Positions 1 through 8,163 of a stretch of DNA of 64,000 bases are shown here, piece after piece. The DNA is from Verrucomicrobiales bacterium (lineage in GTDB: Bacteria; Verrucomicrobiota; Verrucomicrobiia; Verrucomicrobiales; DEV007). The stretch's first letter is position 1. Each line of letters opens with the position of its first letter. Under the pieces are notes generated by a model. That model did no database searches, was not told the DNA's origin, and was given only the letters and a program-made list of their open reading frames with translations. Both the position numbers and the translations under genes were made by a program. The stretch is taken from the NCBI GenBank assembly GCA_016795385.1, contig JAEUHI010000003.1:25040-89039 (forward strand). Reading direction: 5' to 3'.

Positions 1-1
1 G

Positions 2-973
2 GTCTTCCGCCGTCTCTGCAAGGAGCTCGGTGCCGACGTCATGGTCACGGAATTCGTCTCCGCGGAGGGCATCATGCAGGCGGACGAGCGGACGAGGATC
101 TACACGGAATTCGACGACGCCCAGCGCCCCGTCGGAGTGCAGCTCTTCGGCGCTGATGGCCCCCGCATGGCCGAGGCCGCCAAAAAAATCATCGATTGGA
201 AACAGCCCGACTTCATCGACATCAACTTCGGCTGCCCCGTCAAAAAGGTCGTTTCCAAGAACGGTGGCTCGTCGCTCCTGAAGGATTGCCCCACCCTTGC
301 CGACGTCGCTTCCTCGATTGCCAAAGGCGTCGGCGACCGCGTGCCCGTCACCGCCAAGATCCGCATCGGCTGGGATCAGAATCTGATCAACGCCCCCGAA
401 GTCTGCCACATTCTCGAGGACTGCGGGATGCAGGCCATCGCCATTCACGGCCGCACCCGCGCCCAGGGCTACAGCGGCGAAGCCGACTGGGAGGTGATCG
501 ATCGATGCAGCCGCACCGTCTCCGTTCCCGTCATCGGCAATGGTGACATCTCCTCCGGCGCCGATGTCGCGAGACGACGCGAGAGCACCGGCGTCAGTGG
601 AGTCATGATCGGCCGCGCCGCGATGGCCTACCCTTGGATCTTCCGCGAGGCGAAGGAGTACCTCGCCACCGGGCGCGTCCCCGAAACCGTCCCGCTTGAG
701 GAACGCTGGAGTTTCATCCTCCGCCATGCCCGGCTCCTCGTCGAGTGGGGCAAGTTCCCCAGCGAACGCCACGCCATGCAGTCCTTGCGCTCCCGGCTCA
801 TGGCTTACACGAAAGGGTTGAAGGGTGGCAAATTCCTGCGCCAGAGATTCTCCACCGTCTCATCCATCCGTGAACTGGAGGATCTCGCCGCCGAACATCT
901 CGACAGCGTCGCCTCGCTCGAGGAAGACGAATCCGACGAGTCGGAGACGATCCTCCTCACCGATCCGACCTGA
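2..973 (+). CDS. dus: tRNA-dihydrouridine synthase (5' truncated by window edge)
   Basis: Reduces specific uridines in tRNA to dihydrouridine with an FMN cofactor; cytosolic. The frame is open from the first bases, reading VFRRLCKELGADVMVTEF, a normal Dus N-terminal stretch, so the true start lies outside the window. Family motifs follow: QLFG, then DINFGCPVKKV with the catalytic cysteine, KIRIGWD, IHGRTRAQGYSG and VIGNGDI at the flavin-phosphate site. The GCPVKKVV form resembles the DusB branch. The C-terminus ends in an acidic Asp/Glu/Ser tail. It converges on a small membrane-protein gene about 30 bases downstream. Family assignment is firm; the DusA/B/C subclass is inference. Confidence 0.93.
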   Translation, partial: VFRRLCKELGADVMVTEFVSAEGIMQADERTRIYTEFDDAQRPVGVQLFGADGPRMAEAAKKIIDWKQPDFIDINFGCPVKKVVSKNGGSSLLKDCPTLADVASSIAKGVGDRVPVTAKIRIGWDQNLINAPEVCHILEDCGMQAIAIHGRTRAQGYSGEADWEVIDRCSRTVSVPVIGNGDISSGADVARRRESTGVSGVMIGRAAMAYPWIFREAKEYLATGRVPETVPLEERWSFILRHARLLVEWGKFPSERHAMQSLRSRLMAYTKGLKGGKFLRQRFSTVSSIRELEDLAAEHLDSVASLEEDESDESETILLTDPT

Positions 974-994
974 GCCGACCTGAGCCGCCAGGAG

Positions 995-1010
995 GGCTTG
1001 AAATCAAGCC
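995..1010. terminator. short hairpin between convergent genes
   Basis: GGCTTGA and TCAAGCC form a perfect 7-base stem between dus and the converging membrane-protein gene, overlapping the stop codon of the latter. There is no T-tract, so termination is only a guess. Confidence 0.25.
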
Positions 1011-1288
1011 GCCGTGGCCGTCTCTTCCTCCATCGCCGGAGTGCGGGCGGGGGCATGATGGCTCTCGGAAGCCTCGAAGCAGTAGATCCCCTCCAGCCGC
1101 TCGGCCTCGGCCATGAGCTTTCCGAGGTCGGCCAACATGCGCTCCTCACGCGTCCTGCGGGCCGCCATCTGACGGAAAAACAGCCGCCAGCCACGCCACA
1201 ACTCGGGCAGCTTCACACAAAAAATGAGGAAGAGCAGAGCAAGGCAGATCAGAAAGAATCCGGCGTAGACAGTCGATACAGGAGGCAT
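1004..1288 (-). CDS. small single-pass membrane protein, unknown function
   Basis: About 94 residues. An N-terminal hydrophobic segment (AGFFLICLALLFLIFCV) is followed by a basic, amphipathic stretch (RRTREERMLADLGKLMAEAERLEGI) and an Ala/Glu tail. I chose the ATG at 1288 because GGAAG lies at good ribosome-binding distance upstream. No family is recognised. The topology fits a small inner-membrane protein with a cytosolic helical tail. Its upstream side is an AT-rich divergent intergenic region (about 1320-1395) that probably holds promoters for this gene and for the exported-protein gene at 1453. The opposite-strand frame has no comparable structure, so I take this strand as the coding one. 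Confidence 0.55.
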   Translation of the reverse strand: MPPVSTVYAGFFLICLALLFLIFCVKLPELWRGWRLFFRQMAARRTREERMLADLGKLMAEAERLEGIYCFEASESHHAPARTPAMEEETATAA

Positions 1289-1452
1289 GGCTTCCAAAAA
1301 AGCGGTTTCGAAACAGAGGTTACCGAGGTTTTCCTAAATTTAAAATGATTTTTTCTATTTTTTAAAATTTTGAGTTTCCTAGGAATTGTTCCCGAGCCCC
1401 CTGCGAAGTTGAGCTTTTGCGGGAGCGACTTACACTGCGACGTTCTTCGTCC

Positions 1453-2241
1453 ATGTCCGTCCGTCTTCGCTCTCTCCTCCCTCTCGGCCTCCTCGTGATG
1501 GCCGGGCCTTGGCTTGTGCCCGGGGCGATGGGACAGACGGCAGCCCCGTCGGCGACACCGGCTCTTTCCGGCTCCTCGATGCCTTTGCGGCTCGACCTGT
1601 CGCGTCGGGATCTGAAGAACTTCGTCACGGACAAGGAAGCCCTTGCTCCCTACTCCCTCGCGGAAGGTGCGGTCGCCGACCTCCACGATGTCTTCGCCCT
1701 CGGATCGGTGAGCGCGCCCTGGGCCATTTTCTGGGATTCCCGGTCGTGCCGCTTGCTCGGGATCCTCGATCTCGAGGCCAAGCCCGAACCGGTCACCGCC
1801 TCCTCCGCCCCCGCTTCGGGAGAGGCCACGCCCGACGAAGACACGCCCGATTCCTCACCGTACCTGCTGAAGGCGAGCGGTCCCTTTCCCCTCGCGAAGA
1901 CCGCAGGAGCCTCCGGCACGCCCCGCTACTTCGGATTCCGGCTCGTGAAAGACGTCCCCGAATTTCTTTACACCTGCGGATCCCTCTCCATCGAAGAGCG
2001 TCTTTGGCTCGATGAGGGTGGCAAAGTGCTGCGCCAACGATTCTCGGTAAAGGATGCCGCCAAGGGGCTTCAGATTTCCGTGCCCGAGGCTTGGAAAGGC
2101 CGTGTCACCTCCTCGGCCGGCACCTGGAAAGGCGCGGTCCTCAGCGTTCCCAAGGAAGCCGTTGCCGAAGTCATCCTCACCTACCCGCTGGCCGCTCCGG
2201 CGGAGGCGACCTCCGAACCCACCACGCCCGACTCGAATTGA
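1453..2241 (+). CDS. exported protein of unknown function
   Basis: About 262 residues. The ATG at 1453 gives a classical signal peptide (MSVRLRSLLPLGLLVMAG, ending near MGQ). The mature part has alternating beta-type segments, including FWDSRSCRLLGILDLE and LLKASGPFPLAK, and a C-terminal strand-rich domain ending EVILTYPL. I do not recognise a named family. The pattern resembles domains that accompany haem-binding or sorbosone-dehydrogenase-like proteins in Verrucomicrobiota and Planctomycetota, but this is weak. The next gene starts inside its stop codon, so the two are probably translated together and may act as partners in the periplasm. Confidence 0.8.
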   Translation: MSVRLRSLLPLGLLVMAGPWLVPGAMGQTAAPSATPALSGSSMPLRLDLSRRDLKNFVTDKEALAPYSLAEGAVADLHDVFALGSVSAPWAIFWDSRSCRLLGILDLEAKPEPVTASSAPASGEATPDEDTPDSSPYLLKASGPFPLAKTAGASGTPRYFGFRLVKDVPEFLYTCGSLSIEERLWLDEGGKVLRQRFSVKDAAKGLQISVPEAWKGRVTSSAGTWKGAVLSVPKEAVAEVILTYPLAAPAEATSEPTTPDSN

Positions 2242-3554
2242 GCGCCCGCCTCCCCATTTACCTGCTCGTCGGACTGACCCTCGCGACACCGGCGACGGCT
2301 GCCGAGACCGCCCCCGGCACCGCTGCCGGTGATACCCGCGAGCGCCGTTTCATCGAGATCACGCCGAATGACCAGGTGCCGACGATCCGGGCGATCACTC
2401 CCATCGATGGATCGAACGTCTTTTTCCTGAATCACCGGGGACAAGTCGGTGTCGCGAAGTTTTCCCCCGGTCTCAGCCAGATCGGGTGGGAATTCTACTC
2501 CGAGGTGAAATTGAACGCCCTCCCCTCCCTCGCCCTCGGGCCAGGCTATTCGGTGCTTTCGGCTTCGCCCTACGAATTGACCCAGGGCTTCGACACCGAC
2601 CGGGATGTGGAACTCGATTTCTTTCAGGCGCTCGTGCGGGAATGGACCGACCGGGACAAGGGTGTCGTCATCACCGCCGGCCCCGTCGCCGATCCGCACG
2701 GCCGCGTTCTCTTCGCCCTCTCCCCGCATGCCCTGAAGGCCGGCGATCCTCCCAAGGCGAGGCTCATGGCCTGGGTCCCTGCAACGGGTTCACTCATCCC
2801 GGTAACGGAGAGTGAACTGCTCATCGATGGTTTCGCCTTGCGCCGCGATGGCCTGCTCGCCACCCGGCTGGCCATGCCCGACTACACCGACGGCTTTTTC
2901 CTCTCGCTCACCGAATTGCCTCCGCCCGTGCCTGACAAACCGGCCGAAGCTCCCTCGCCGATGCCTTTCACCCTGCCCTCGCTGATCATCCCCGCCGAGA
3001 TCACCAAACGCGATCGCCCCGACCAGCCGGTCTTTTTCGATGAGGAAGGGCGCAGTAAGCTCCTGCTCGTTTGTCCCGTCTCGCATCACCTCATCGAGGT
3101 CGTCCCCGAGAAGGTCGACGGCCTCTGGCAGGGGGCCATTCTCCTTCGGGCGCTCTCTCCCAAACCGATCTACACGGCCGCCGCCGTCGAATCCGGTCTG
3201 CTCCTCGGGGGCGGAGATGAGGGATTCGTGCCCTTGCAGGACGATCCGTCGGTCCATCGCATCACCCGGCTCGATCTCGCCGCCGATGGCATCGCCCTGG
3301 CCTTCAGCCAGCCGGTCGATCGGTACGAGGCGGTGAAGCCGGAAAACTACTCCGTCAAGGCCATCGCCCTCGGTGGCGGTGAGAAGACCCTCGCGATCCA
3401 GCCGGTCGTCGAGTCGGATGGGCGGCACCTCGTGCTGCGTTGCGAGTTGCCCGGGCCCGGTAGCGTCCTCCGCGTCGTCTGCCAGAACCTCCCCTCCGAG
3501 AAGGGTGGAAAGCTCCTCCACGCGTCCGCCTTCTACACCCTCCACTCCCGCTGA
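2238..3554 (+). CDS. exported beta-rich protein, coupled to the preceding gene
   Basis: 438 residues. The best start is TTG at 2238, overlapping the TTGA that ends the upstream gene; it gives a clean signal peptide (SARLPIYLLVGLTLATPATA). No ATG lies nearby and upstream codons read through the neighbouring gene. The body looks like a beta-propeller or repetitive beta protein (TIRAITPIDGSNVFFLNHRG, LALGPGYSVLSASPYELT). Residues about 350-438 form an Ig-like domain (IALAFSQPVDRYEAVKPENYSV) of the kind found at the end of PVC-type large exported proteins. No catalytic motif or CxxCH is present. The function is unknown; periplasmic or cell-surface location is inferred. It converges on the DUF3597 gene. 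Confidence 0.82.
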   Translation: MSARLPIYLLVGLTLATPATAAETAPGTAAGDTRERRFIEITPNDQVPTIRAITPIDGSNVFFLNHRGQVGVAKFSPGLSQIGWEFYSEVKLNALPSLALGPGYSVLSASPYELTQGFDTDRDVELDFFQALVREWTDRDKGVVITAGPVADPHGRVLFALSPHALKAGDPPKARLMAWVPATGSLIPVTESELLIDGFALRRDGLLATRLAMPDYTDGFFLSLTELPPPVPDKPAEAPSPMPFTLPSLIIPAEITKRDRPDQPVFFDEEGRSKLLLVCPVSHHLIEVVPEKVDGLWQGAILLRALSPKPIYTAAAVESGLLLGGGDEGFVPLQDDPSVHRITRLDLAADGIALAFSQPVDRYEAVKPENYSVKAIALGGGEKTLAIQPVVESDGRHLVLRCELPGPGSVLRVVCQNLPSEKGGKLLHASAFYTLHSR

Positions 3555-3575
3555 ACGGGGATCGGGTGGGCCGGA

Positions 3576-3905
3576 TTATTTCGCGATGCCCTGCGGCACC
3601 TTCGCCCCCGCGTCGGCGAGACGTTTCATCACCTCCGCCAGCAGCCACAGATTCATCTCCGCGGATCCTTTCGTATCGATGAGATCCTGCGTGTAGCCCA
3701 GTTCAATCGCGAGCTTTTTGCGGGCTCCGTAACTGGGATCGAGATCGACCGTTCTGAGCAAATCCGAGATCGAGCGACGCCAATCCGGCGCATCCGGATG
3801 CGCTTTGGCCAGGGAATCCAGGTGCTCCGCAAAGTCAATCCCCAGCACGGGATGACCTTCCGGCCGGTCACAGATCCGGGCCACCAGTTTGGAGAATGAG
3901 CTCAT
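3576..3905 (-). CDS. DUF3597 family protein
   Basis: 109 residues, no signal peptide. The core WRRSISDLLRTVDLDPSYGARKKLAIELGY, followed by EMNLWLLAEVMKRL, matches the DUF3597 fold, a small helical domain seen in many Gram-negative bacteria, often at the end of LysM-type proteins. Here the domain stands almost alone, with about 30 extra N-terminal residues. Its biochemical role is not established. It lies between the exported pair (convergent) and the amt gene (same strand, upstream), separated from amt by a strong terminator, so it is probably transcribed on its own. Confidence 0.82.
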   Translation of the reverse strand: MSSFSKLVARICDRPEGHPVLGIDFAEHLDSLAKAHPDAPDWRRSISDLLRTVDLDPSYGARKKLAIELGYTQDLIDTKGSAEMNLWLLAEVMKRLADAGAKVPQGIAK

Positions 3906-4005
3906 GCGAGGGAGATTAGGCGGGGAGTTCTTTCTGACAAGGAGGAAGATTGGGAATTCCCTTCTCTGTCTCCTTCCCGGCTTCCGTGGCCCGCTTCCTC
4001 CCTCC

Positions 4006-4042
4006 CAAACAAAAACCCCCGCCCGGTTTCCCGGACGGGGGT
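4006..4042 (-). terminator. rho-independent terminator of amt
   Basis: On the minus strand a 12-base stem (ACCCCCGTCCGG pairing with CCGGGCGGGGGT, one G-U type pair) with a GAAA loop is followed by TTTTTGTTT. It lies about 35 bases past the amt stop codon. Confidence 0.88.
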
Positions 4043-4077
4043 CTGTGGTTGAATCGTCGTCTTTGACGCCGGATGGA

Positions 4078-5358
4078 TCAGCTCGTGTAGGCGGTCTCGC
4101 CGTGCGAGGTCGTGTCGAGACCGGCGGCTTCGTCCTGCTCGCTGACGCGGAGGCCCACCGTGTATTTGGCGATGAGCAGCGCGATCACCGAGACCACTCC
4201 GCTCCACCCGATCGTGACGAGGACGCTGAGAATCTGTTTCATGAGCTGCCCGTCGGCCGCGCCACCGCGGACGAAGACACCCGTGAGGATGGCACCGACG
4301 ATCCCGCCGATGCCGTGCACCCCGAAGACGTCGAGGCTGTCATCGTATTTGAGGGCGCGCTTCATCGTGGTGGCGCAGAAGTAGCAGACCACCGCCGAAA
4401 CCGCGCCGATGATGAGGGCTCCGACCACCGTCGAGGTGCCCGAGGCCGGGGTAATGGCCACGAGGCCGGCGACCGCTCCGGTCGCGGCACCCACCGCGGT
4501 GGGTTTTTTCGTCACCATCCACTCCACCAGCATCCACACGAGGACGGCAGCCGCCGTCGCGATCTGCGTCGTCAGCATGGCGTAACCGGCGGAACCGTTC
4601 GCCGCCACCGCGCTGCCGGCGTTGAATCCGAACCAGCCGACCCAGAGCAGGGCCGCACCGATCACGGTGAAGGGCACGCTGTGGGGATGCATCGCCGTGG
4701 CACCGAATCCCTTGCGTTTGCCCACCATGATACAGGCGACGAGACCCGCGATACCCGCGTTGATGTGCACCACGGTGCCGCCCGCGAAGTCGAGCACGCC
4801 CCATTTCGAGAACAGGCCGATGTTCACCGCCCAAGCCATGTGCCAGATCGGGAGGTAGGAGAAAGTCGCCCAGATCGTCGTGAAGATCAGCACCGCCGAG
4901 AACTTCATGCGCTCGGCGAAGGCTCCCACGATGAGGGCGGGAGTGATGATGATGAAGGTCATCTGGAAGGTCACGAAGACGCTCTCAGGGATCGTGCCGC
5001 TCAAGGACTCTGCCTCGACCCCCTTCAGGAACATCTTCGAGAAATCCCCGAAAAAGGCCCCTTCCCCGGTCGTCGCGACGCTGTAGCCATACACGACCCA
5101 GATCACCGACATCAGCGCGGCGATAACGAAACACTGCACCAGAACGGAGAGAACGTTTTTCGCCCGCACGAGGCCGCCGTAGAAAAGGGCCAGACCCGGC
5201 AGGGTCATCAGCAGGACGAGCACCGTCGAGGTCAGCATCCAGGCGGTGTCGCCCGTATCGGGCGCCGCCGGGGCCGCGTCTTGGGCAAAAAGTGAACCGG
5301 TCGCTCCGAGGAGCACCGCCAACAGGGAGAGCCTTTTCCAAGGCGCGGACTGATGCAT
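4078..5358 (-). CDS. amt: ammonium transporter (Amt family)
   Basis: 426 residues; conducts ammonium/ammonia across the inner membrane. It has an N-terminal signal peptide (ending near LFAQD), as many bacterial Amt proteins do, then eleven hydrophobic segments. Family landmarks are visible: ALFYGGLVRAKN after the first helix, FVTFQMTFIIITPALIVGAFAERMKF, the pore histidine region DFAGGTVVHINAG, and the second pore histidine in DVFGVHGIGGI. The length is normal. It is a single gene with its own terminator and a sigma-54-type promoter about 70 bases upstream, which fits nitrogen control. No glnK/glnB gene adjoins it, unlike the usual amt-glnK pairing; the upstream neighbour is divergent. Confidence 0.97.
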   Translation of the reverse strand: MHQSAPWKRLSLLAVLLGATGSLFAQDAAPAAPDTGDTAWMLTSTVLVLLMTLPGLALFYGGLVRAKNVLSVLVQCFVIAALMSVIWVVYGYSVATTGEGAFFGDFSKMFLKGVEAESLSGTIPESVFVTFQMTFIIITPALIVGAFAERMKFSAVLIFTTIWATFSYLPIWHMAWAVNIGLFSKWGVLDFAGGTVVHINAGIAGLVACIMVGKRKGFGATAMHPHSVPFTVIGAALLWVGWFGFNAGSAVAANGSAGYAMLTTQIATAAAVLVWMLVEWMVTKKPTAVGAATGAVAGLVAITPASGTSTVVGALIIGAVSAVVCYFCATTMKRALKYDDSLDVFGVHGIGGIVGAILTGVFVRGGAADGQLMKQILSVLVTIGWSGVVSVIALLIAKYTVGLRVSEQDEAAGLDTTSHGETAYTS

Positions 5359-5428
5359 GGATCTTTTGAGGGTTGAGTTGGTTTACCAAAAAACGCCGGC
5401 TCTTCCGAACCGACGCAAGTCCAATGGT

Positions 5429-5445
5429 AGCAACTGCCATGCCAA
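5429..5445 (-). promoter_or_regulatory. sigma-54 (RpoN) promoter of amt
   Basis: The minus strand reads TTGGCATGGCAGTTGCT. Aligned to the sigma-54 consensus TGGCACG-N4-TTGCW it has one mismatch, and the GG and GC elements are exactly 12 bases apart. The predicted transcription start is near 5418, leaving a leader of about 60 bases before the amt ATG. Its placement before an ammonium transporter strongly supports it. Confidence 0.8.
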
Positions 5446-5594
5446 GTCTCTCATTTTCATGCACCCACCGATACCTTACGCCGATTTTGCCACGTTCCTC
5501 CGACTCCCTCCGCTTCGGACCTCCGCCCGACTTACCACCCCCGCTCCCCCTCCCCGTTGCGCCCTCGCGAAAACCGCCTAACCTGTCGGCGTTC

Positions 5595-6278
5595 ATGAAA
5601 GCCATCCCGCGCCTCGTCGCGCTGCTCACCGTCCTGCTCGTCTGCGCGCCGCTCTTTACCGGAGGACAGGGCCTTTTCCAGCGCGACGCCAAGGCCGCGA
5701 TCTACCGGAAGGCGAAGAAGTATCATCTCGTCCCCATCGAGACGGCCGTGCCCGAGGCCTTCATCGATCTCCGCTACAAGATCACCTCCGCCGCCGGCAA
5801 GCCGCTCTATCTCACCGAGATGCCGGCCCTGATCCATCGCGCCACCGCCGCGAAGCTACGCAAGGTCGCCGAAGAGCTGAAACCCCACGGCTATTATCTG
5901 AAAATCTGGGATGCTTGGCGTCCGCCGGAGGCCCATCAGGCCCTCTGGGACGCGGTGCAGGACGAACGCTACGTCGTCCCTCCGAGCAAGGGCCTTTCCT
6001 GGCATTGCTATGGCATCTCCGTCGATCTCACCCTCGCCCGGGCCGACGGCACCGAAGTGCCGATGCCTTCCAAGTTCGATGAATTCTCCACCCGGGCCGC
6101 CTCGCGCTATACCGGAGGCGATCCCGAGATCGCGCGCCGCGTCACCCTGCTCCAGACCGCGATGAAGAACGCCGGCTTCCGGGTCATCGAATCGGAATGG
6201 TGGCACTTCGACGACATGCGCGCCGAAGGCGGGATCCGAAACGTCACCGCCGCGGATCTGGGCATCCGCATGCCCTGA
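5595..6278 (+). CDS. exported D-Ala-D-Ala dipeptidase (VanX/DdpX-like, peptidase family M15D)
   Basis: 227 residues. It hydrolyses D-alanyl-D-alanine in this family. The ATG at 5595 yields a signal peptide (ALLTVLLVCAPLFTGG). Zinc and catalytic residues are all present: His137 and Asp144 in SWHCYGISVD, and Glu201 and His204 in SEWWHFD. The substrate region IWDAWRPPEAHQALWD is also typical. Because it is exported and no vanH or vanA ligase is nearby, a role in peptidoglycan turnover or D-Ala recycling is more likely than glycopeptide resistance. It is followed 10 bases later by cca, so the two may share a transcript. Confidence 0.9.
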   Translation: MKAIPRLVALLTVLLVCAPLFTGGQGLFQRDAKAAIYRKAKKYHLVPIETAVPEAFIDLRYKITSAAGKPLYLTEMPALIHRATAAKLRKVAEELKPHGYYLKIWDAWRPPEAHQALWDAVQDERYVVPPSKGLSWHCYGISVDLTLARADGTEVPMPSKFDEFSTRAASRYTGGDPEIARRVTLLQTAMKNAGFRVIESEWWHFDDMRAEGGIRNVTAADLGIRMP

Positions 6279-6288
6279 CAAAGCCACA

Positions 6289-7599
6289 ATGGAATCCGAC
6301 GCCGTCGCCATCGTCCGCGAGCTCCGCGCCGCGGGCCACGAGGCCTGCTTCGCGGGCGGTTGCGTGCGCGATCTCCTCCGCGGCGTCGCTCCGAAGGATT
6401 TCGACATCGCCACGAGCGCCCGCCCCGATGAGATCCAGCGACTCTATCCCAAGGCCGATTCCATCGGCGCCCACTTCGGCGTCATGCTGGTAAAACGGGG
6501 CGGTCACTTCTACGAAGTCGCCACTTTCCGCGAGGACGGCGACTACCACGACGGACGCCGTCCCAGTTCGGTGACCTTTTCCGATGCCGCGGCCGACGCT
6601 CGCCGGCGCGATTTCACGATCAACGGCATGTTCTACGATCCTCTCACGGAAGAGGTCATCGACCACGTCGGCGGCCGTGCCGATCTCGGGGCCCGCCTCA
6701 TCAGGGCGATCGGTCAGCCCCTCGATCGCTTCCGCGAAGACTACCTGCGCCTGCTCCGGGCGATCCGCTTCGCCACCCTCCTCGAATTCGAGATCGAAGA
6801 AGGCACCTGGGAAGCCATCCGCGAAGTCGCGCCCCGCATCACCGACATCAGTCCCGAGCGCATCCGCGAAGAGCTCGACAAGATCTGGAAAAGCCCCCAT
6901 CGCGTCCGTGGATTCGACCTGCTCGTCGACAGCGGCCTCATGCGGGCCATCCTTCCCGAGATCCTCGATCTGCAAGGCTGCGAGCAACCACCGCAGTTCC
7001 ACCCCGAGGGCGATGTCTTCGTCCACACACGCCTCATGCTGTCGCTCCTGCCGCCCGACGCCAGTCTGCCCCTCGTCCTTTCCGTGCTTTTTCACGACAT
7101 CGCCAAACCCGCCACCTTCACCCTCGATCCCGCCGAGGGGCGCATCCGCTTCAACGGACACGAAAAGGTCGGTGCGGAAATGACCGAGACCATCCTCAGG
7201 CGTCTCCGGTATCCCAACGCCATCATCGACGCCACCGTCTCGGGCGTCGCTCATCACATGCAGTTCAAGGACGTGACGAAGATGCGCACCGCCACCTTGA
7301 AGCGATTCATGGCCCGCGAGCACTTCGCCGACGAGCTCGAGTTGCATCGCGTCGACTGCCTCGGCAGCAATGGCCTCCTCGGAAACTACGAATACCTTCT
7401 CCAAAAGCAGGAAGAATTCGCAGCCGCACCCCTGTTACCCCGGTGGTTCCTCCAAGGGGGCGACCTCATTGCCCGGGGCTGGAAGGCAGGCCCGGACCTC
7501 GGCCGGATCCTCACCGAGGCCCACGACCTGCAGCTCGACGGCACCCATACGACCCGCGAGGAAGCGCTGGCCTGGCTGGAGGAAAAGACTCCATCCTGA
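6289..7599 (+). CDS. cca: CCA tRNA nucleotidyltransferase / poly(A) polymerase family, with HD domain
   Basis: 436 residues. Adds or repairs the 3' CCA of tRNA. The N-terminal nucleotidyltransferase domain shows FAGGCVRDLL and KDFDIATSA with the catalytic Asp pair, then RRDFTINGMFYD and the RFREDYLRLLRAIRFA helix typical of class II enzymes. An HD phosphohydrolase domain follows (VLSVLFHDIAKP with His-Asp), then helical tRNA-binding regions. Length and order match bacterial CCA-adding enzymes with an HD insert. It starts 10 bases after the vanX-like gene. A CC-adding-only or poly(A) polymerase role cannot be excluded from sequence alone. Confidence 0.94.
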   Translation: MESDAVAIVRELRAAGHEACFAGGCVRDLLRGVAPKDFDIATSARPDEIQRLYPKADSIGAHFGVMLVKRGGHFYEVATFREDGDYHDGRRPSSVTFSDAAADARRRDFTINGMFYDPLTEEVIDHVGGRADLGARLIRAIGQPLDRFREDYLRLLRAIRFATLLEFEIEEGTWEAIREVAPRITDISPERIREELDKIWKSPHRVRGFDLLVDSGLMRAILPEILDLQGCEQPPQFHPEGDVFVHTRLMLSLLPPDASLPLVLSVLFHDIAKPATFTLDPAEGRIRFNGHEKVGAEMTETILRRLRYPNAIIDATVSGVAHHMQFKDVTKMRTATLKRFMAREHFADELELHRVDCLGSNGLLGNYEYLLQKQEEFAAAPLLPRWFLQGGDLIARGWKAGPDLGRILTEAHDLQLDGTHTTREEALAWLEEKTPS

Positions 7600-7616
7600 T
7601 CTCCGTCCTTGCCGAC

Positions 7617-7650
7617 CCAACAGGGTCGGATGCCCCGGCAAACCCTGTTG
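7617..7650. terminator. hairpin downstream of cca
   Basis: CCCAACAGGGT and ACCCTGTTGGG form a perfect 11-base stem with a 12-base loop, 17 bases after the cca stop. There is no following T-tract, so it may be a factor-dependent terminator, an mRNA-stabilising hairpin or a repeat element. Confidence 0.45.
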
Positions 7651-7725
7651 GGCCGTGCCAACGTCATGCCGAATTTCGAGCTTGAACCGGGACTTGGTTT
7701 CCTTCTACCCTCATCGACCCACAAC

Positions 7726-8028
7726 ATGACTGCCGCCCCCGCCCTCTTCGCCACCCATACCTTGGTTTTCGCGATGGGAATCGGCGTGCAGGAGATGCTG
7801 GTGATCTTTTTGATCCTCCTGATGCTTTCCGTGCCTGCGATCGTCGCCGTTGTGATCGTCCTGTTTGTCGCACGCAAGGCGAACCGGTCCGCGTCTTCAC
7901 CAGCCCCGGTTCCATCGGCCCGGTCCCGTGAGGAGCGTCTGGCGGAACTCGATGGGTTGCTCGCCCAATCCTTGATTACCGAAGCCGAATACCAAACGCA
8001 GCGGGAAAGAATTTTAGGAGAGTTGTAG
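7726..8028 (+). CDS. small membrane protein with SHOCT-like C-terminus
   Basis: 100 residues from the ATG at 7726. A long hydrophobic segment (EMLVIFLILLMLSVPAIVAVVIVLFVA) anchors it. The C-terminus, RLAELDGLLAQSLITEAEYQTQRERIL, matches the SHOCT short helical domain, often found at the ends of small membrane proteins and thought to mediate oligomerisation. Earlier in-frame starts exist (7666), but those would begin next to the upstream hairpin and add no recognisable sequence. The function is unknown. Confidence 0.75.
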   Translation: MTAAPALFATHTLVFAMGIGVQEMLVIFLILLMLSVPAIVAVVIVLFVARKANRSASSPAPVPSARSREERLAELDGLLAQSLITEAEYQTQRERILGEL

Positions 8029-8163
8029 CCTGACGCCGAGTCTCCCGTTGCTCCGCCACGGCACCCGCGCATGCGCCGCGGCGAAAGACGCATTTTGGCT
8101 GGCACTGCCGTTCGCGATCCGCTTCACTGGGAGTTCACCCTATACCCTCCCTCCCAGCCCGTC

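Noticed and set aside
3889..5295. A 468-residue plus-strand frame opposite amt, rich in His, Asp and Arg
   Set aside because: It is the antisense shadow of amt in high-GC DNA; amt has full family motifs, its own promoter and terminator.
5595..6278. Glycopeptide-resistance vanX
   Set aside because: The protein has a signal peptide and no vanH/vanA/vanRS neighbours; a cell-wall turnover role is more likely.
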